Positions 52,159-63,384 of a stretch of 64,000 nucleotides of DNA are shown piece by piece. Position numbers and translations under genes: made by a program. How positions within the stretch are numbered: the stretch's first letter is position 1; every line of letters begins with the position of its first letter. Source of the DNA: Stutzerimonas stutzeri (GTDB lineage Bacteria; Pseudomonadota; Gammaproteobacteria; Pseudomonadales; Pseudomonadaceae); the NCBI RefSeq assembly GCF_002890895.1, contig NZ_POUL01000004.1, positions 1 through 64,000 on the forward strand, written 5' to 3'. The notes under the pieces are model-generated. The model made no database searches and was not told where the DNA came from. It saw only the letters and a program-made list of their open reading frames with translations.

Positions 52159-54738
52159 TTATTGTTTCACCTCGTCACTCAGGCGCGCGGTGCTAAGTAG
52201 AGCGTGGAGCTCGTTGGCGGGCAGCGGATGGCTCATGTGAAATCCTTGCAGTTCGCTACAACCGTCAGCCAGTAGCAGATTCAGTTGTTCCAGCGTTTCC
52301 ACACCTTCCGCAGTAACGCGCATGCTCAAACCATGACCAAGGTCGATCAAGGCTTTGACAATGGAGTGGTTTTCAACCGAATGGGACATGCCCGCAACGA
52401 AACTGCCGTCGATCTTGATCATGTCGAACGGGTAGTTCCGTAGATTGCTCAGTGACGAGTACCCGGTACCGAAGTCATCCATTGCAAGCCGCAAGCCGAG
52501 CGACTTCAACCGATTGAGCACATCCAGCGTGCTCTCGTTTTCCTGCAGCAAAGCGGTCTCGGTAATCTCCAGCTCAAGGCGGCTGGCGGGCAGGCCACTG
52601 TCCGTGAGCGCGCTGATGATCATCTGGTACAGGTCGCCAACGCGCAGTTGCAGGGGTGAAATATTGACCGACACGACCAGCTCATCTGACCAGTTCGACG
52701 CCTCGAGGCAGGCCTTACGCAGCACCCACTCGCCCAGCGGCACGATTAGCCCGGTTTCCTCTGCGAGGGGAATGAACTGTTCCGGTAGCAGTAAGCCTCG
52801 CGTGGGGTGGTGCCAGCGCAGCAACGCTTCTGCACCGTTGATGCACATGCCTTTGCTCAGATAGCGGGGCTGATAATAGGCTTCGAACTGACCTTCGGTG
52901 ATTGCCCGGCGCAGCTCGTCCTCCTGACAGCGCCTTTCATGCAGTCGTTTGTCCATCTCGCTGCCGTAGAAGCACCAGGTTCCACGCCCATCAGCCTTGG
53001 CCTGATAAAGGGCAATATCGGCGCACCGCAGCAGTTCGTTGGCCTGGCTGGCATCGGTCGGCGCCACGGCAATCCCAACGCTGGCGCCGATGTGGATCTG
53101 CTTGTCCTCATAGCTGAACGGCTCGCTGACAACTCCCACAACACGGGCGCAGAGCATCTCGATGTCTTCATTGTGTTGCAGACGGCTCACCACCATGACG
53201 AACTCATCGCCGCCCAGTCGGGCGACCAGATCGTTACCTCTGATGCACTGCTTCAGGCGGTTTGCGACGCCGATGAGGACTTCGTCGCCAGCGCCATGAC
53301 CGAGGGTATCGTTCACCGGTTTGAAGCGATCCAGGTCGATATAGAGCACGGTCAGCCGCGACGCTGTATTCAGAGAGTTGAGCTTGCTTTCGAGATAATC
53401 GCGTAACCGGTTGCGGTTGGGTAAGCCAGTCAACGCATCATGCTGAGACAGATACTGGACCCGCGCCTGAGCCTTGGTCTCCTCGGTAACATCGCTGGCA
53501 GTGCCGCGATATCCCACCAGCTGGCCGCCGCTGCGGATTTCCCGGGCAGACAAACGGCAATGGCGCACGCACCCATCAGCGGCGTGATAGCTGCAACGCA
53601 GCGGTACGCTGTGTTTACCTGTGAGCCAGTCCTGCAGTGCCGCATGATCTGTGAGCAGCAGGTCGATCAACGGGCGGCCAATCCAGGCCGCGGGCGCATG
53701 GCCGGTAATCTCCTCGAAGCGGGCCGATAGATAGGTGAGCTGGGCATTCTGGTCCGTTTCCCATATCCAGTCGGAAGCGGCTTCCGCTACGTCACGAAAG
53801 CGCTCCTCGCTGGACGCCAACGCGGTGCGGCTTATCGCCAGGCGCTTGTAGCTGGCTTCCATGATGCGTACGGTCTTGAGTGCCTGGCACAAGAGCAGCC
53901 AAGCCAGCAGGCCAAGCCCGAGGGTGACGGCGCCGAGGACCGGCAGTGTCATCCACAACAGATACTCGCCGGGCTGCGACACGCTCCAGGTAAAACGCAC
54001 CGGCGAGCCATCAAGCCTGTTCAGTTCGGTCAGCGCACCGTCGATGCGCTCGTTGCCATCGTCTATACGAAGGCCTTTAACGGCGTACGCTTCTCCTACC
54101 TCAAGGAGCCAGTCGCGGTCCATCAGGTCGACAAAGACCAAAGTCGAGGCGGGGCCGGGTTGTTCTTCGATGTCGCTGCCGCCGGTTGTCATGACGGCTG
54201 CACTTGCCAGCGCAGGCTGTCCTCCGGCTGTGAGTACGCCAGAGGAGGTCTCATCATCCTCAAGGGCGATCCGAGCGTCGGCTAGCAGAGTCTGCAGCCC
54301 GTTTTCGAGCCATTGCTGAGCATCGACCTGAACGAGCTCACCGCGGATGACTGAGTAGGTGGTTTTACCGTCCGCGTCGATAACGAAAACGGCGTCGTAG
54401 CCAAAGTCTTCGTACAGCGAGGGTCCCAGGTTTGCCTGTTCGTATGCCCAGTCCAGATTTACCCGCGTGCTCAGATTGGCGTATGCATCTCCCCAGAAGG
54501 CATTGTCCGCCACGTGGCGGCTCATGCCGCGCCGGTGCGCTTCAAACGCCTTGCCCGTCAGAAAATGCTCCCGCACAAGCGCATCACTGTCGATGGTCCT
54601 GGCGATCGGGATTACCGCAACGGCAGCCGCCAGCAGCGCGACCGCCAACAGGCATGCGATGCCCGGCAAAATGCGGCGAGCGAAGGTGCTTTTAGCGTTG
54701 GGATCGATGTGATCGGTAAGGGGGTGAGAAGCTGGCAT
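52159..54738 (-). CDS. CHASE4-PAS-GGDEF-EAL cyclic-di-GMP protein
   Basis: An 859-residue inner-membrane signalling protein. TM1 lies at about 22-44, then a periplasmic CHASE4 sensor (about 50-235, with RHVADNAFWGDAYANL and DLMD), TM2 (about 255-280), PAS (about 310-425), GGDEF (about 430-600) and EAL (about 605-850). The GGDEF motif is intact (RLGGDEFVMV). The EAL motif EALLRW and phosphodiesterase residues ELEITETALL, LAMDDFGTGYSSL and IKIDGSF are all present. Both activities are therefore possible; which dominates cannot be read from sequence. Confidence 0.93.
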   Translation of the reverse strand: MPASHPLTDHIDPNAKSTFARRILPGIACLLAVALLAAAVAVIPIARTIDSDALVREHFLTGKAFEAHRRGMSRHVADNAFWGDAYANLSTRVNLDWAYEQANLGPSLYEDFGYDAVFVIDADGKTTYSVIRGELVQVDAQQWLENGLQTLLADARIALEDDETSSGVLTAGGQPALASAAVMTTGGSDIEEQPGPASTLVFVDLMDRDWLLEVGEAYAVKGLRIDDGNERIDGALTELNRLDGSPVRFTWSVSQPGEYLLWMTLPVLGAVTLGLGLLAWLLLCQALKTVRIMEASYKRLAISRTALASSEERFRDVAEAASDWIWETDQNAQLTYLSARFEEITGHAPAAWIGRPLIDLLLTDHAALQDWLTGKHSVPLRCSYHAADGCVRHCRLSAREIRSGGQLVGYRGTASDVTEETKAQARVQYLSQHDALTGLPNRNRLRDYLESKLNSLNTASRLTVLYIDLDRFKPVNDTLGHGAGDEVLIGVANRLKQCIRGNDLVARLGGDEFVMVVSRLQHNEDIEMLCARVVGVVSEPFSYEDKQIHIGASVGIAVAPTDASQANELLRCADIALYQAKADGRGTWCFYGSEMDKRLHERRCQEDELRRAITEGQFEAYYQPRYLSKGMCINGAEALLRWHHPTRGLLLPEQFIPLAEETGLIVPLGEWVLRKACLEASNWSDELVVSVNISPLQLRVGDLYQMIISALTDSGLPASRLELEITETALLQENESTLDVLNRLKSLGLRLAMDDFGTGYSSLSNLRNYPFDMIKIDGSFVAGMSHSVENHSIVKALIDLGHGLSMRVTAEGVETLEQLNLLLADGCSELQGFHMSHPLPANELHALLSTARLSDEVKQ

Positions 54739-54882
54739 TCAATCATCCTGTAGAGAGGATCGAATGATCGCTTGGTTCATGGCCAAATGCCATCTGTTAC
54801 CGCCGGTTGCATAGGTTTCTGGACGCGCGGTCGTCGGGTGTCGAGCCCTGATGGTGCGACACCAAATCAAGGTCGTAAGGGC

Positions 54883-55050
54883 TTATCGGTCCCGAGCGTC
54901 CTGGGCGTCTGCTTCGGCGTTGCGTTGAGCAATGCGCTGTTTTTGCTCTTCGGTCAGCGGAATCTTGCGCGCCCCAGCACGCAACATCAGCAGGCCGCCG
55001 ATGATCGTGCCAATGACGAGAACCAGTAAAAGCCAGATGTACCAGGGCAT
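54883..55050 (-). CDS. DUF2897 small membrane protein
   Basis: A 55-residue protein with one N-terminal membrane helix (MPWYIWLLLVLVIGTIIGGL) and a charged cytoplasmic tail containing KIPLTEEQKQRIAQRNAEAD. This matches DUF2897 proteins of Pseudomonas. The start at 55050 has a GGAG site; the longer frame from 55086 is not needed. Function is unknown. Confidence 0.82.
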   Translation of the reverse strand: MPWYIWLLLVLVIGTIIGGLLMLRAGARKIPLTEEQKQRIAQRNAEADAQDARDR

Positions 55051-55202
55051 GGACTTCTCCAGTAGCTTGATCTGTATGCATACCACCTTACGCCGGGCTG
55101 CATTGTGAAGCCATACCGGTGCAACACGGCGTGGCTTGAGCGGCTCCGCTCAAAAGTTGTTTTTCTGCGACAATGCGCGCCGAATTTTGCCGAGGACTTG
55201 CC

Positions 55203-55898
55203 ATGCCCTGCCAGACGCCGATCATTGTTGCGCTCGATTTTCCCTCCCGTGATGCTGCATTGGCTTTGGCCGGGCAATTGGATCCGGCGCTATGTCGCGT
55301 CAAGGTTGGCAAGGAACTGTTTACCCGCTGCGGTCCGCCGGTGGTGGAAGCGTTGCAGGCCAAGGGGTTCGAGGTGTTTCTAGACTTGAAATTCCATGAC
55401 ATCCCCAATACCACGGCGATGGCCGTCAAGGCGGCGGCAGAGCTGGGCGTGTGGATGGTGAACGTACATTGCTCGGGTGGTCTGCGGATGATGGCGGCTT
55501 GTCGCGAAACTCTGGACACGCTGAGCGGGCAAAAGCCTCTGCTCATCGGCGTAACAGTGTTGACCAGCATGGAGCAGGCGGACCTGGCTGATATCGGGTT
55601 GGATCTACAACCGCAGCAGCAGGTATTGCGGCTCGCGGGGCTGGCCGAAAAGGCTGGGCTGGATGGGCTGGTCTGCTCGGCTCAGGAGGCGAAACCACTG
55701 AAGGCGCAGTTCGCCGGACTGCAGCTGGTGACGCCGGGCATTCGTCCCGCCGGCAGCGCAGCGGATGATCAGCGGCGCATTCTCACGCCTGCGCAGGCAA
55801 TTCAGGCAGGTTCTGATTACCTGGTGATCGGCCGCCCAATCGCTCAGGCCGCGGACCCGGCTCAAGCGCTGGCGGCGGTCGTCGCAGAACTGGCGTGA
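55203..55898 (+). CDS. pyrF: Orotidine 5'-phosphate decarboxylase
   Basis: PyrF makes UMP from OMP, the last step of pyrimidine synthesis. The 231-residue TIM barrel carries the catalytic [10 protein letters not shown] (Asp61, Lys63, Asp66), [27 protein letters not shown] and the phosphate-binding YLVIGRPI. The start at 55203 is preceded by GAGGA; an ATG 30 bases earlier is less likely. It is monocistronic, with a shared terminator downstream. Confidence 0.96.
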   Translation: MPCQTPIIVALDFPSRDAALALAGQLDPALCRVKVGKELFTRCGPPVVEALQAKGFEVFLDLKFHDIPNTTAMAVKAAAELGVWMVNVHCSGGLRMMAACRETLDTLSGQKPLLIGVTVLTSMEQADLADIGLDLQPQQQVLRLAGLAEKAGLDGLVCSAQEAKPLKAQFAGLQLVTPGIRPAGSAADDQRRILTPAQAIQAGSDYLVIGRPIAQAADPAQALAAVVAELA

Positions 55899-55901
55899 AC
55901 T

Positions 55902-55932
55902 AAAAAGCCGGCCGCGATGGCCGCGGCCGGCT
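55902..55932. terminator. Terminator between pyrF and the convergent oxidoreductase gene
   Basis: AGCCGGCCGCG (55906-55916) and CGCGGCCGGCT (55922-55932) form an 11-bp stem with a five-base loop. On the minus strand it is followed by TTTTT, so it is an intrinsic terminator for the oxidoreductase gene. For pyrF the U-tract is missing. Confidence 0.8.
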
Positions 55933-55946
55933 CATTCACCATCCGC

Positions 55947-56951
55947 TTAGCTGACCTTCAGCACCAGCTTGCCGAAGTTGCCGCCGGTGAACAGTTTCAT
56001 CAGCGTCTCTGGGAAGGTTTCCAGCCCTTCGACGATGTCTTCCTTGCTCTTCAGCTCGCCGCTTTGCATCCAGCCCGCCATGTCTTTCATGGCTTCTGGA
56101 TAGCGTGAAACGTAGTCCATCACCACCATGCCCTGCATTCTGCCGCGGTTGACCAGCAGCGACAGGTAGTTGGCCGGTCCCTTGACCGCTTCCTTGTTGT
56201 TGTACTGGCTGATGGCGCCGCAGATGACGATGCGCGCGCCCACAGCAATGCGCGTCAGCACCGCGTCGAGGATGTCACCGCCCACGTTGTCGAAGTACAC
56301 ATCAACGCCTTTCGGGCATTCGCGCTTCAGGCCGGCGGCAACGTCTTCGCTCTTGTAGTCGATAGCCGCATCGAAACCGAGCTCCTCGGTGAGGAAGCGG
56401 CACTTGTCCGCACCGCCGGCGATCCCGACTACTCGACAGCCTTTAATCTTGGCGATCTGGCCCGCGACGCTGCCAACTGCGCCTGCTGCGCCGGAGATCA
56501 CCACAGTTTCACCGGCTTTTGGCTCGCCGACCGACAGCAGACCGAAATAGGCCGTCATGCCAGTCATGCCCAGCGCAGACAGGTAGCGAGGCAGCGGGGC
56601 CTGGTTCGGATCGACTTTGTAGAAGCCTTTCGGCTCGCCGAGGAAATAGTCCTGCACGCCCAGTGCGCCATTGACGTAATCGCCTTCGGCGAACCCTGGG
56701 TGTTGGGAGGCAATGACCTTGCCTACGCCTAGCGCACGCATCACCTCGCCGATGCCGACCGGGGGAATGTACGACTTGGCATCGTTCATCCAGCCGCGCA
56801 TGGCTGGGTCAAGAGACAGGTATTCGTTCTTCACCAGTATCTGGTTCGGGCCGGGTTCGCCCAGTGGCTTTTCAGCGAACTCGAATGTCGCGCGGTCAGG
56901 TGCGCCGACGGGGCGCTTGGCCAGCAGGAACTGGCGATTGGTCTTGTCCAT
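55947..56951 (-). CDS. NADP-dependent oxidoreductase (CurA/leukotriene-B4-dehydrogenase type)
   Basis: 334 residues, a zinc-free medium-chain dehydrogenase/reductase that reduces the double bond of alpha,beta-unsaturated ketones or aldehydes with NADPH. Motifs seen are VKNEYLSLDPAMRGWM, SALGMTGMTAYFGL, the nucleotide-binding SGAAGAVGSVAGQIAKIKG and VDVYFDNVGGDILDAV. It resembles E. coli CurA. The start at 56951 (MDKTNRQFLLAKRP) has an AGAGG site. It is transcribed alone, with a terminator at its 3' end. Confidence 0.9.
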   Translation of the reverse strand: MDKTNRQFLLAKRPVGAPDRATFEFAEKPLGEPGPNQILVKNEYLSLDPAMRGWMNDAKSYIPPVGIGEVMRALGVGKVIASQHPGFAEGDYVNGALGVQDYFLGEPKGFYKVDPNQAPLPRYLSALGMTGMTAYFGLLSVGEPKAGETVVISGAAGAVGSVAGQIAKIKGCRVVGIAGGADKCRFLTEELGFDAAIDYKSEDVAAGLKRECPKGVDVYFDNVGGDILDAVLTRIAVGARIVICGAISQYNNKEAVKGPANYLSLLVNRGRMQGMVVMDYVSRYPEAMKDMAGWMQSGELKSKEDIVEGLETFPETLMKLFTGGNFGKLVLKVS

Positions 56952-57164
56952 GGGAGCCTCTTGTGTGTGCAAACCGTTGGTTTAGCCTCCCTGAGGCAGC
57001 ACCGCAAGTAAGGCGGTCACGCTGGAATGCAATGGCATCCGCGTGAGTGATATCGCCAGCTACTGCTTAAGCGGATCTCGGGATGGCGGTATAACCATGA
57101 CCAGCATATGGCTTGCAGTCACATTAGGACTGGCGCCTTTCTTCAATCGATCAGGGTATCTAGC

Positions 57165-57926
57165 ATGAGCATGTGTTTTTCCGGTCAGGTTGCATTGGTT
57201 ACGGGTGGTGCAGCGGGCATTGGCCGTGCGACGGCGTTGGCGTTTGCCGAACAGGGGCTGAAGGTGGTGGTGGCCGATGTGGACGAGGCCGGTGGAGCAG
57301 CATGCGCTGATGCGATTCGTCAGGCCGGTGGCGAGGCGGAGTTCGTGCGCTGCGACGTCACCCGCGACGCAGAGGTCAAGGCGATGGTCGAGCAGGCGGT
57401 GGCGACCTATGGGCGCATCGACTATGCGTTCAACAACGCCGGGATTGAAATCGAACAGGGCCGCCTGGCCGAAGGCAGTGAAGCCGAGTTCGACGCCATC
57501 ATGGGAGTCAACGTCAAAGGGGTCTGGCTGTGCATGAAACACCAGTTGCCTTTGATGCTCGCCCAGGGTGGCGGCGCCATCGTCAACACCGCCTCGGTGG
57601 CGGGCCTGGGGGCGGCCCCGAAAATGAGCATCTATTCGGCGTCCAAGCATGCGGTCATCGGCCTGACCAAGTCGGCGGCCATCGAGTACGCCAAGAAGAA
57701 AATCAGGGTCAACGCCGTCTGTCCTGCGGTGATCGATACCGACATGTTTCGTCGTGCCTATGAGGCAGACCCACGCAAGGCGGAGTTTGCCGCGGCCATG
57801 CACCCGGTCGGTCGCGTAGGCAAGGTCGAGGAAATTGCTGCTGCCGTGCTCTACCTCTGCAGCGATGCCGCGGCCTTTACCACCGGTCACGCACTGGCGG
57901 TCGATGGCGGAGCCACGGCGATCTGA
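57165..57926 (+). CDS. Short-chain dehydrogenase/reductase
   Basis: A 253-residue classical SDR. The cofactor motif is VTGGAAGIGRA (about 11-21), then DVD (NAD preference is suggested by the acidic residue), FNNAGIE and the catalytic IVNTASVAG and YSASKHAVIG (Ser, Tyr-x3-Lys). The C-terminal GHALAVDGGATAI is typical. The substrate is unknown. It is convergent with the BenE-type transporter gene 13 bases away. Confidence 0.9.
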   Translation: MSMCFSGQVALVTGGAAGIGRATALAFAEQGLKVVVADVDEAGGAACADAIRQAGGEAEFVRCDVTRDAEVKAMVEQAVATYGRIDYAFNNAGIEIEQGRLAEGSEAEFDAIMGVNVKGVWLCMKHQLPLMLAQGGGAIVNTASVAGLGAAPKMSIYSASKHAVIGLTKSAAIEYAKKKIRVNAVCPAVIDTDMFRRAYEADPRKAEFAAAMHPVGRVGKVEEIAAAVLYLCSDAAAFTTGHALAVDGGATAI

Positions 57927-57939
57927 TCAGAGAGGGTGA

Positions 57940-59136
57940 TCAGGCTGATCGCTTGGGTGCGCTGACGATCAACAGCGTCAGCACACCCGCGACCAATCCC
58001 CACAGCGCGGAGCCGATGCCGAAAAGCGTCAGCCCCGAAGCCGTCACCATGAAGGTAATCAGCGCCGCTTCGCGCTCGCGCGGCGTTTGCATGGCCTGAG
58101 TCAGGCCACTGCCGATCGAACCGAGCAGGGCGAGGGCTGCGATGGACAACACCAACGCTGCCGGAAAGGATGCGAACAGGGCCGCCAGCGTAGCGCCGAA
58201 AATCCCGGCGATGCCGTAGAAAACGCCGCACCAGACGGCTGCGGTGTAGCGTCTCGCCGGGTCTGGATGCGCTTCCGGCCCGCTGCAGATAGCCATGGTG
58301 ATCGCTGCCAGATGAATACCGTGGGAGCCGAAGGGTGACAGCAATACCGAGGCGATGCCCGTCACCGAGATCAGTGGTGAGGCCGGCACCTGATAGCCCT
58401 CAGCGCGAAGCACCGCCAGCCCTGGCATGTTTTGCGAGGCCATGGCGATCACGAACAGCGGTATGCCGATGCTGAAGATGGCCGCAAGCGACAAACTGGG
58501 CGTGGTCCAGACCGGCACCGCCACTTCCAGACTCAGCTGGCGGAAGTCCAGCAGGCCGAGCCCGGCCGACAATGCACAGCCGACCAGAAGTGCCGACAGC
58601 ACCGCATAGCGGGGCTGCACGCGCTTGAACAGCAGATAGCTGAAGAACATCGACAGAACCAGTGTCGGCTGGACTTCAACCGCGCGGAAAATCTCGCTGC
58701 CAATGTTGAACAGGACGCCCGCCAGCAACGCGGCTGCCAGCGATGCGGGCACCTTGCGCATCAACCGCTCGAAGCTGCGGGTGAGCCCGCACAGGGCGAT
58801 CAGCGCTGAAGCAAAGATAAAGGCGCCGATCGCTTCGCTGTACGGAACGCCGGGCAGGCTGCTGATCAGCAACGCGGCGCCCGGGGTCGACCAGGCGATC
58901 ACGACCGGCGTTCGGTAGCGCAACGACAATCCGATGCTGCAGATCGCCATACCGGTCGACAGCGCCCAGATCCAGGAGGAGATCTGGGCGCCGCTGAGCC
59001 CGGCAGCCTGGCCGGCCTGGAACATCAGCACCAGCGAGCTGGTATAGCCGGTGAGCATGGCGATGAAGCCAGCCACGACGGTAGAGGCCGAGCTGTCCTT
59101 GAATAGACGGTAAGGTTGAGCGGCGGTGGCGGTCAT
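57940..59136 (-). CDS. BenE family transporter (benzoate/H+ symporter type)
   Basis: A 398-residue inner-membrane protein with about 11-12 helices. Family motifs include VVAGFIAMLTGYTSSLVLMF, VVIAWSTPGAALL, SQNMPGLAVLRAEGYQV and LLSPFGSHGIHLAAITMAIC. BenE proteins are putative benzoate-proton symporters, but no benzoate catabolic genes are in the window, so the substrate is unproven. It reads away from the flagellar genes. Confidence 0.9.
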   Translation of the reverse strand: MTATAAQPYRLFKDSSASTVVAGFIAMLTGYTSSLVLMFQAGQAAGLSGAQISSWIWALSTGMAICSIGLSLRYRTPVVIAWSTPGAALLISSLPGVPYSEAIGAFIFASALIALCGLTRSFERLMRKVPASLAAALLAGVLFNIGSEIFRAVEVQPTLVLSMFFSYLLFKRVQPRYAVLSALLVGCALSAGLGLLDFRQLSLEVAVPVWTTPSLSLAAIFSIGIPLFVIAMASQNMPGLAVLRAEGYQVPASPLISVTGIASVLLSPFGSHGIHLAAITMAICSGPEAHPDPARRYTAAVWCGVFYGIAGIFGATLAALFASFPAALVLSIAALALLGSIGSGLTQAMQTPREREAALITFMVTASGLTLFGIGSALWGLVAGVLTLLIVSAPKRSA

Positions 59137-59367
59137 CGTCGGCTTCGGGTCCGGTTCGGAAATGGATACACAGGAATTGCAGAAGGCTCACGAGTGAACT
59201 GGTGTTCTGCCTCAACAGGCGTCTGCAGGCGGTATGACGACAGGCTAGGGCGTCACGCGCTTCGCGTCGCGGTACAGCCAACGGCGCGATCAGCGTAACA
59301 GTCACCCGCACCCCTCAGCGCCGTTCGTCTCCCATGCCGAGAGGCACGGTGATGGCCGTGCTGACAC

Positions 59368-59383
59368 TGGCACCGATGTTGCT
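59368..59383 (+). promoter_or_regulatory. Sigma-54 (RpoN) promoter of the fliE operon
   Basis: TGGCAC-CGATG-TTGCT matches the -24/-12 consensus TGGCAC-N5-TTGCW perfectly. It lies 55 bases upstream of the fliE ATG. In Pseudomonas fliE operons are class II/III flagellar genes under RpoN with FleQ or FleR. No enhancer site was identified. Confidence 0.88.
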
Positions 59384-59438
59384 ATTACTCCTGTGCCTGC
59401 TGCGAGGCGTCAAAAAAACCGCAGCTGTTGGAGGAATG

Positions 59439-59768
59439 ATGAGTCAGGGTATCGAATTCAATCGCTTGATGCTGGAAATGCGGGCCATGCAGACCGATGC
59501 AATGGCGCGCTCCAAGCCCGTGACGGCGGCCCCGGAGGTGGGTGCTTCGAGCTTTTCAGACATGCTCGGGCAGGCCGTCAATAAAGTGAACGAAACCCAG
59601 CAGGCCTCCAGCCAGTTGGCTACTGCCTTCGAGATGGGCCAGGGCGGCATCGACCTGACTGAAGTCATGATCGCCTCCCAGAAAGCCAGCGTTTCCTTTC
59701 AAGCGATGACCCAGGTGCGCAACAAGCTGGTTCAGGCGTACCAAGACATCATGCAGATGCCGGTTTAA
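59439..59768 (+). CDS. fliE: Flagellar hook-basal body protein FliE
   Basis: 109 residues. FliE joins the MS ring to the rod and is exported early. It begins [18 protein letters not shown] and ends with the conserved [20 protein letters not shown] and [17 protein letters not shown]. The start at 59439 is chosen because GGAGG stands four bases before it; the ATG three bases earlier touches the Shine-Dalgarno. It is the first gene of the flagellar block. Confidence 0.94.
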   Translation: MSQGIEFNRLMLEMRAMQTDAMARSKPVTAAPEVGASSFSDMLGQAVNKVNETQQASSQLATAFEMGQGGIDLTEVMIASQKASVSFQAMTQVRNKLVQAYQDIMQMPV

Positions 59769-59783
59769 GGCAGGATTTGAACA

Positions 59784-61563
59784 ATGGCTGACGCGCTTAG
59801 CAAAGTTCCAGTGCCGGTTGCTTCGGAAGGCCCGAAGAAGCCTCTGCTGGGCCTGTCCTTTCTGGAAAACCTTTCCGAAATGTCGATGCTGCGGCAGATC
59901 GGCCTGCTGGTCGGTCTGGCAGCGAGCGTCGCCATCGGCTTTGCTGTGGTGCTTTGGTCACAGCAACCGGATTATCGCCCACTGCTGGGCAGCCTTGCCG
60001 GAATGGACGCTAACCAGGTGATGGAAACCCTGGCAGCTGCAGACATTTCCTACACGGTGGAGCCCAACTCCGGCGCTCTGTTGGTCAAGGCCGACGACCT
60101 TGCCCGTGCGCGGCTGAAGCTGGCCAGCGCCGGCATCGCCCAGACCGACAGCAATATCGGCTTCGAGATTCTCGATAAAGAACAAGGCCTCGGCACCAGT
60201 CAGTTCATGGAAGCCACCCGCTATCGCCGTGGTCTCGAAGGCGAGCTGGGTCGTACCATTTCCAGCTTGAACAACGTCAAGGGCGCGCGCGTCCACTTGG
60301 CCATTCCAAAAAGTTCAGTTTTCGTCCGCGACGAGCGCAAGCCGAGCGCATCGGTTCTGGTTGAGCTTTATCCGGGGCGCAATCTCGAGCCAAGTCAGGT
60401 GATGGCGATCATCAACCTGGTCGCGACCAGCGTGCCGGAACTCACCAAATCACAAATTACCGTGGTCGATCAGAAGGGCAACCTGCTGTCCGATCAGCAG
60501 GAACTCACCGAGCTGAGCATGGCCGGCAAGCAGTTCGACTACAGCCGCCGCATGGAGAGCCTCTACACCCAGCGCGTGCACAATATCCTGCAGCCGGTGC
60601 TGGGCAGCGGTCGCTACAAGGCCGAAGTGTCTGCCGATGTAGATTTCAGCGCGGTAGAGTCCACCTCCGAGACATTCAACCCGGATCAACCGGCACTGCG
60701 CAGTGAGCAGAGCGTTAGCGAGCAGCGTCAGAGCAGCCTCGGTCCGCAAGGTGTGCCTGGTGCTCTCAGCAATCAGCCACCGGGACCCGCTGCTGCGCCC
60801 GAGAATGCTGTTGCCGGGCAGGCCGGCGCGGCGGGCGCCATTGCTCCGGGCCAGCCGCTGCTGGACGCCAACGGCCAGCAGGTCATGGACCCGGCAACAG
60901 GCCAACCGATGTTGGCGCCGTATCCGGCAGACAAGCGCGAGCAGGCGACCCGCAACTACGAGCTGGACCGTTCGATCAGTTACACCAAGCAGCAGCAGGG
61001 GCGCCTGCGTCGCCTGTCGGTTGCCGTGGTGCTCGACGACCAGACGACGGTTGCAGCTGACGGAAGCACGACTCGGGTACCGCGGACCGCCGAAGAACTG
61101 GCGCGCTTCACCCGGCTGGTACAGGATGCTGTTGGTTTCGATGCGAGCCGTGGTGACAGCGTCAGCGTGATCAATGCCCCGTTCGCTGCTGATTCGCTCG
61201 ACGAGACGTTCATCGACATTCCGTTCTACTCGCAGCCGTGGTTCTGGGACATCGTCAAGCAAGTGCTCGGCGTCCTGTTCATCCTGGTGTTGGTGTTCGG
61301 CGTGCTAAGGCCCGTACTGAACAACCTGACCAACGCCGGCAAGAGCAAGGAATTGCAAACGGTGGGTGGCGATGCCGAACTTGGTGACATGGAAGGCATA
61401 GACGGTGCGCTTTCGAGCGACCGCGTCAGCCTGAGCGGCCCGCAGAGCATCATGCTGCCGAGCCCGACCGAGGGATACGATGCGCAATTGAATGCCATCA
61501 AGAATCTGGTAGCAGAGGACCCGGGCCGGGTGGCTCAGGTTGTCAAAGAGTGGATCAACGCAG

Positions 61564-61571
<8 letters not shown>
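59784..61571 (+). CDS. fliF: Flagellar MS-ring protein FliF
   Basis: A 595-residue inner-membrane MS-ring subunit. TM1 lies at about 38-57 and TM2 at about 485-505. Between them are the ring-building domains (VMETLAAADISYTVEPNSGA, RRGLEGELGRTISSLNNVKG) and a Pro/Gly/Gln-rich insert (about 315-385). The cytoplasmic C-terminus, which binds FliG, ends IKNLVAEDPGRVAQVVKEWI. It overlaps fliG by 8 bases. Confidence 0.96.
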
Positions 61572-62580
<1,009 letters not shown>

Positions 62581-62595
62581 GTCTAAGCGAGCCGT

Positions 62596-63384
62596 ATGTC
62601 CAAGGAAAACCCCAGCGACGTAATCCGCGCGAAAGACGTCAACGTGTTTGATCGCTGGGCCTTGCCGAGCTTCGACCCTCTGGGTGCCGAGCCGGAAGAC
62701 CCGGAGATTGACGAGGAGCCGGTCGAAGACGAGAACTTGTCACGCAGCGAAGACGTGCCGGTCGAGGAAGTCAAACCGCTGACGCTCGACGAGCTCGAGG
62801 CAATCCGTCAGGAGGCGTACAACGAAGGTTTCAGTACTGGCGAGAAGGACGGGTTTCACGCCGGTCAGCTCAAAGCCAAGCAGGAGGCCGAGGCGGCGCT
62901 TACGCCCAAGCTGGATAGTTTGGAAAAACTGATGACTCAGCTGCTCGAACCCATCGCCGACCAGGATCGCAACCTTGAACACGCCATGGTCACGCTGGTC
63001 AGTCAGCTGGCCCGCGAAGTGATTCAACGCGACCTGCTGATCGATTCCAGCCAGATCCGCCAAGTGCTGCGCGAAGCACTCAAATTGCTGCCGATGGGCG
63101 CCAGCAACGTGCGCATCTACATCAACCCGCAAGATTTCGATCTGGTGAAAGCGCTGCGCGAGCGCCACGAAGAGACCTGGAAAATCGTAGAAGACAGTGA
63201 TCTGCTGCCCGGCGGCTGCCGCATCGAAACCGAGCAAAGCCGCATCGACGCCAGCGTCGAGACCCGCCTGGGGCAGGCTATCAAGCAGTTGTTCGAACAG
63301 CAGCGCGAGAACGCCACCAGTCCACCCGAGGCTGACTTGCACCTGAATCTGGATCCAGGCCTGGACAGTCCCGATGCGTCTTGA
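62596..63384 (+). CDS. fliH: Flagellar assembly protein FliH
   Basis: A 262-residue regulator of the export ATPase FliI. The acidic N-terminal region (about 1-75) precedes a GxxxG-rich coiled coil (EAYNEGFSTGEKDGFHAGQL, about 73-92). The conserved C-terminal domain has LAREVIQRDLLIDSSQIRQV and VRIYINPQDFDLV, and ends with a negatively charged tail. It overlaps fliI by 11 bases. Confidence 0.93.
   Translation: MSKENPSDVIRAKDVNVFDRWALPSFDPLGAEPEDPEIDEEPVEDENLSRSEDVPVEEVKPLTLDELEAIRQEAYNEGFSTGEKDGFHAGQLKAKQEAEAALTPKLDSLEKLMTQLLEPIADQDRNLEHAMVTLVSQLAREVIQRDLLIDSSQIRQVLREALKLLPMGASNVRIYINPQDFDLVKALRERHEETWKIVEDSDLLPGGCRIETEQSRIDASVETRLGQAIKQLFEQQRENATSPPEADLHLNLDPGLDSPDAS

Noticed and set aside
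59334-59438. A hydrophobic N-terminal extension of FliE ([20 protein letters not shown])
   Set aside because: It covers the sigma-54 promoter and the ribosome-binding site, and FliE has no signal peptide. The real start is at 59439.
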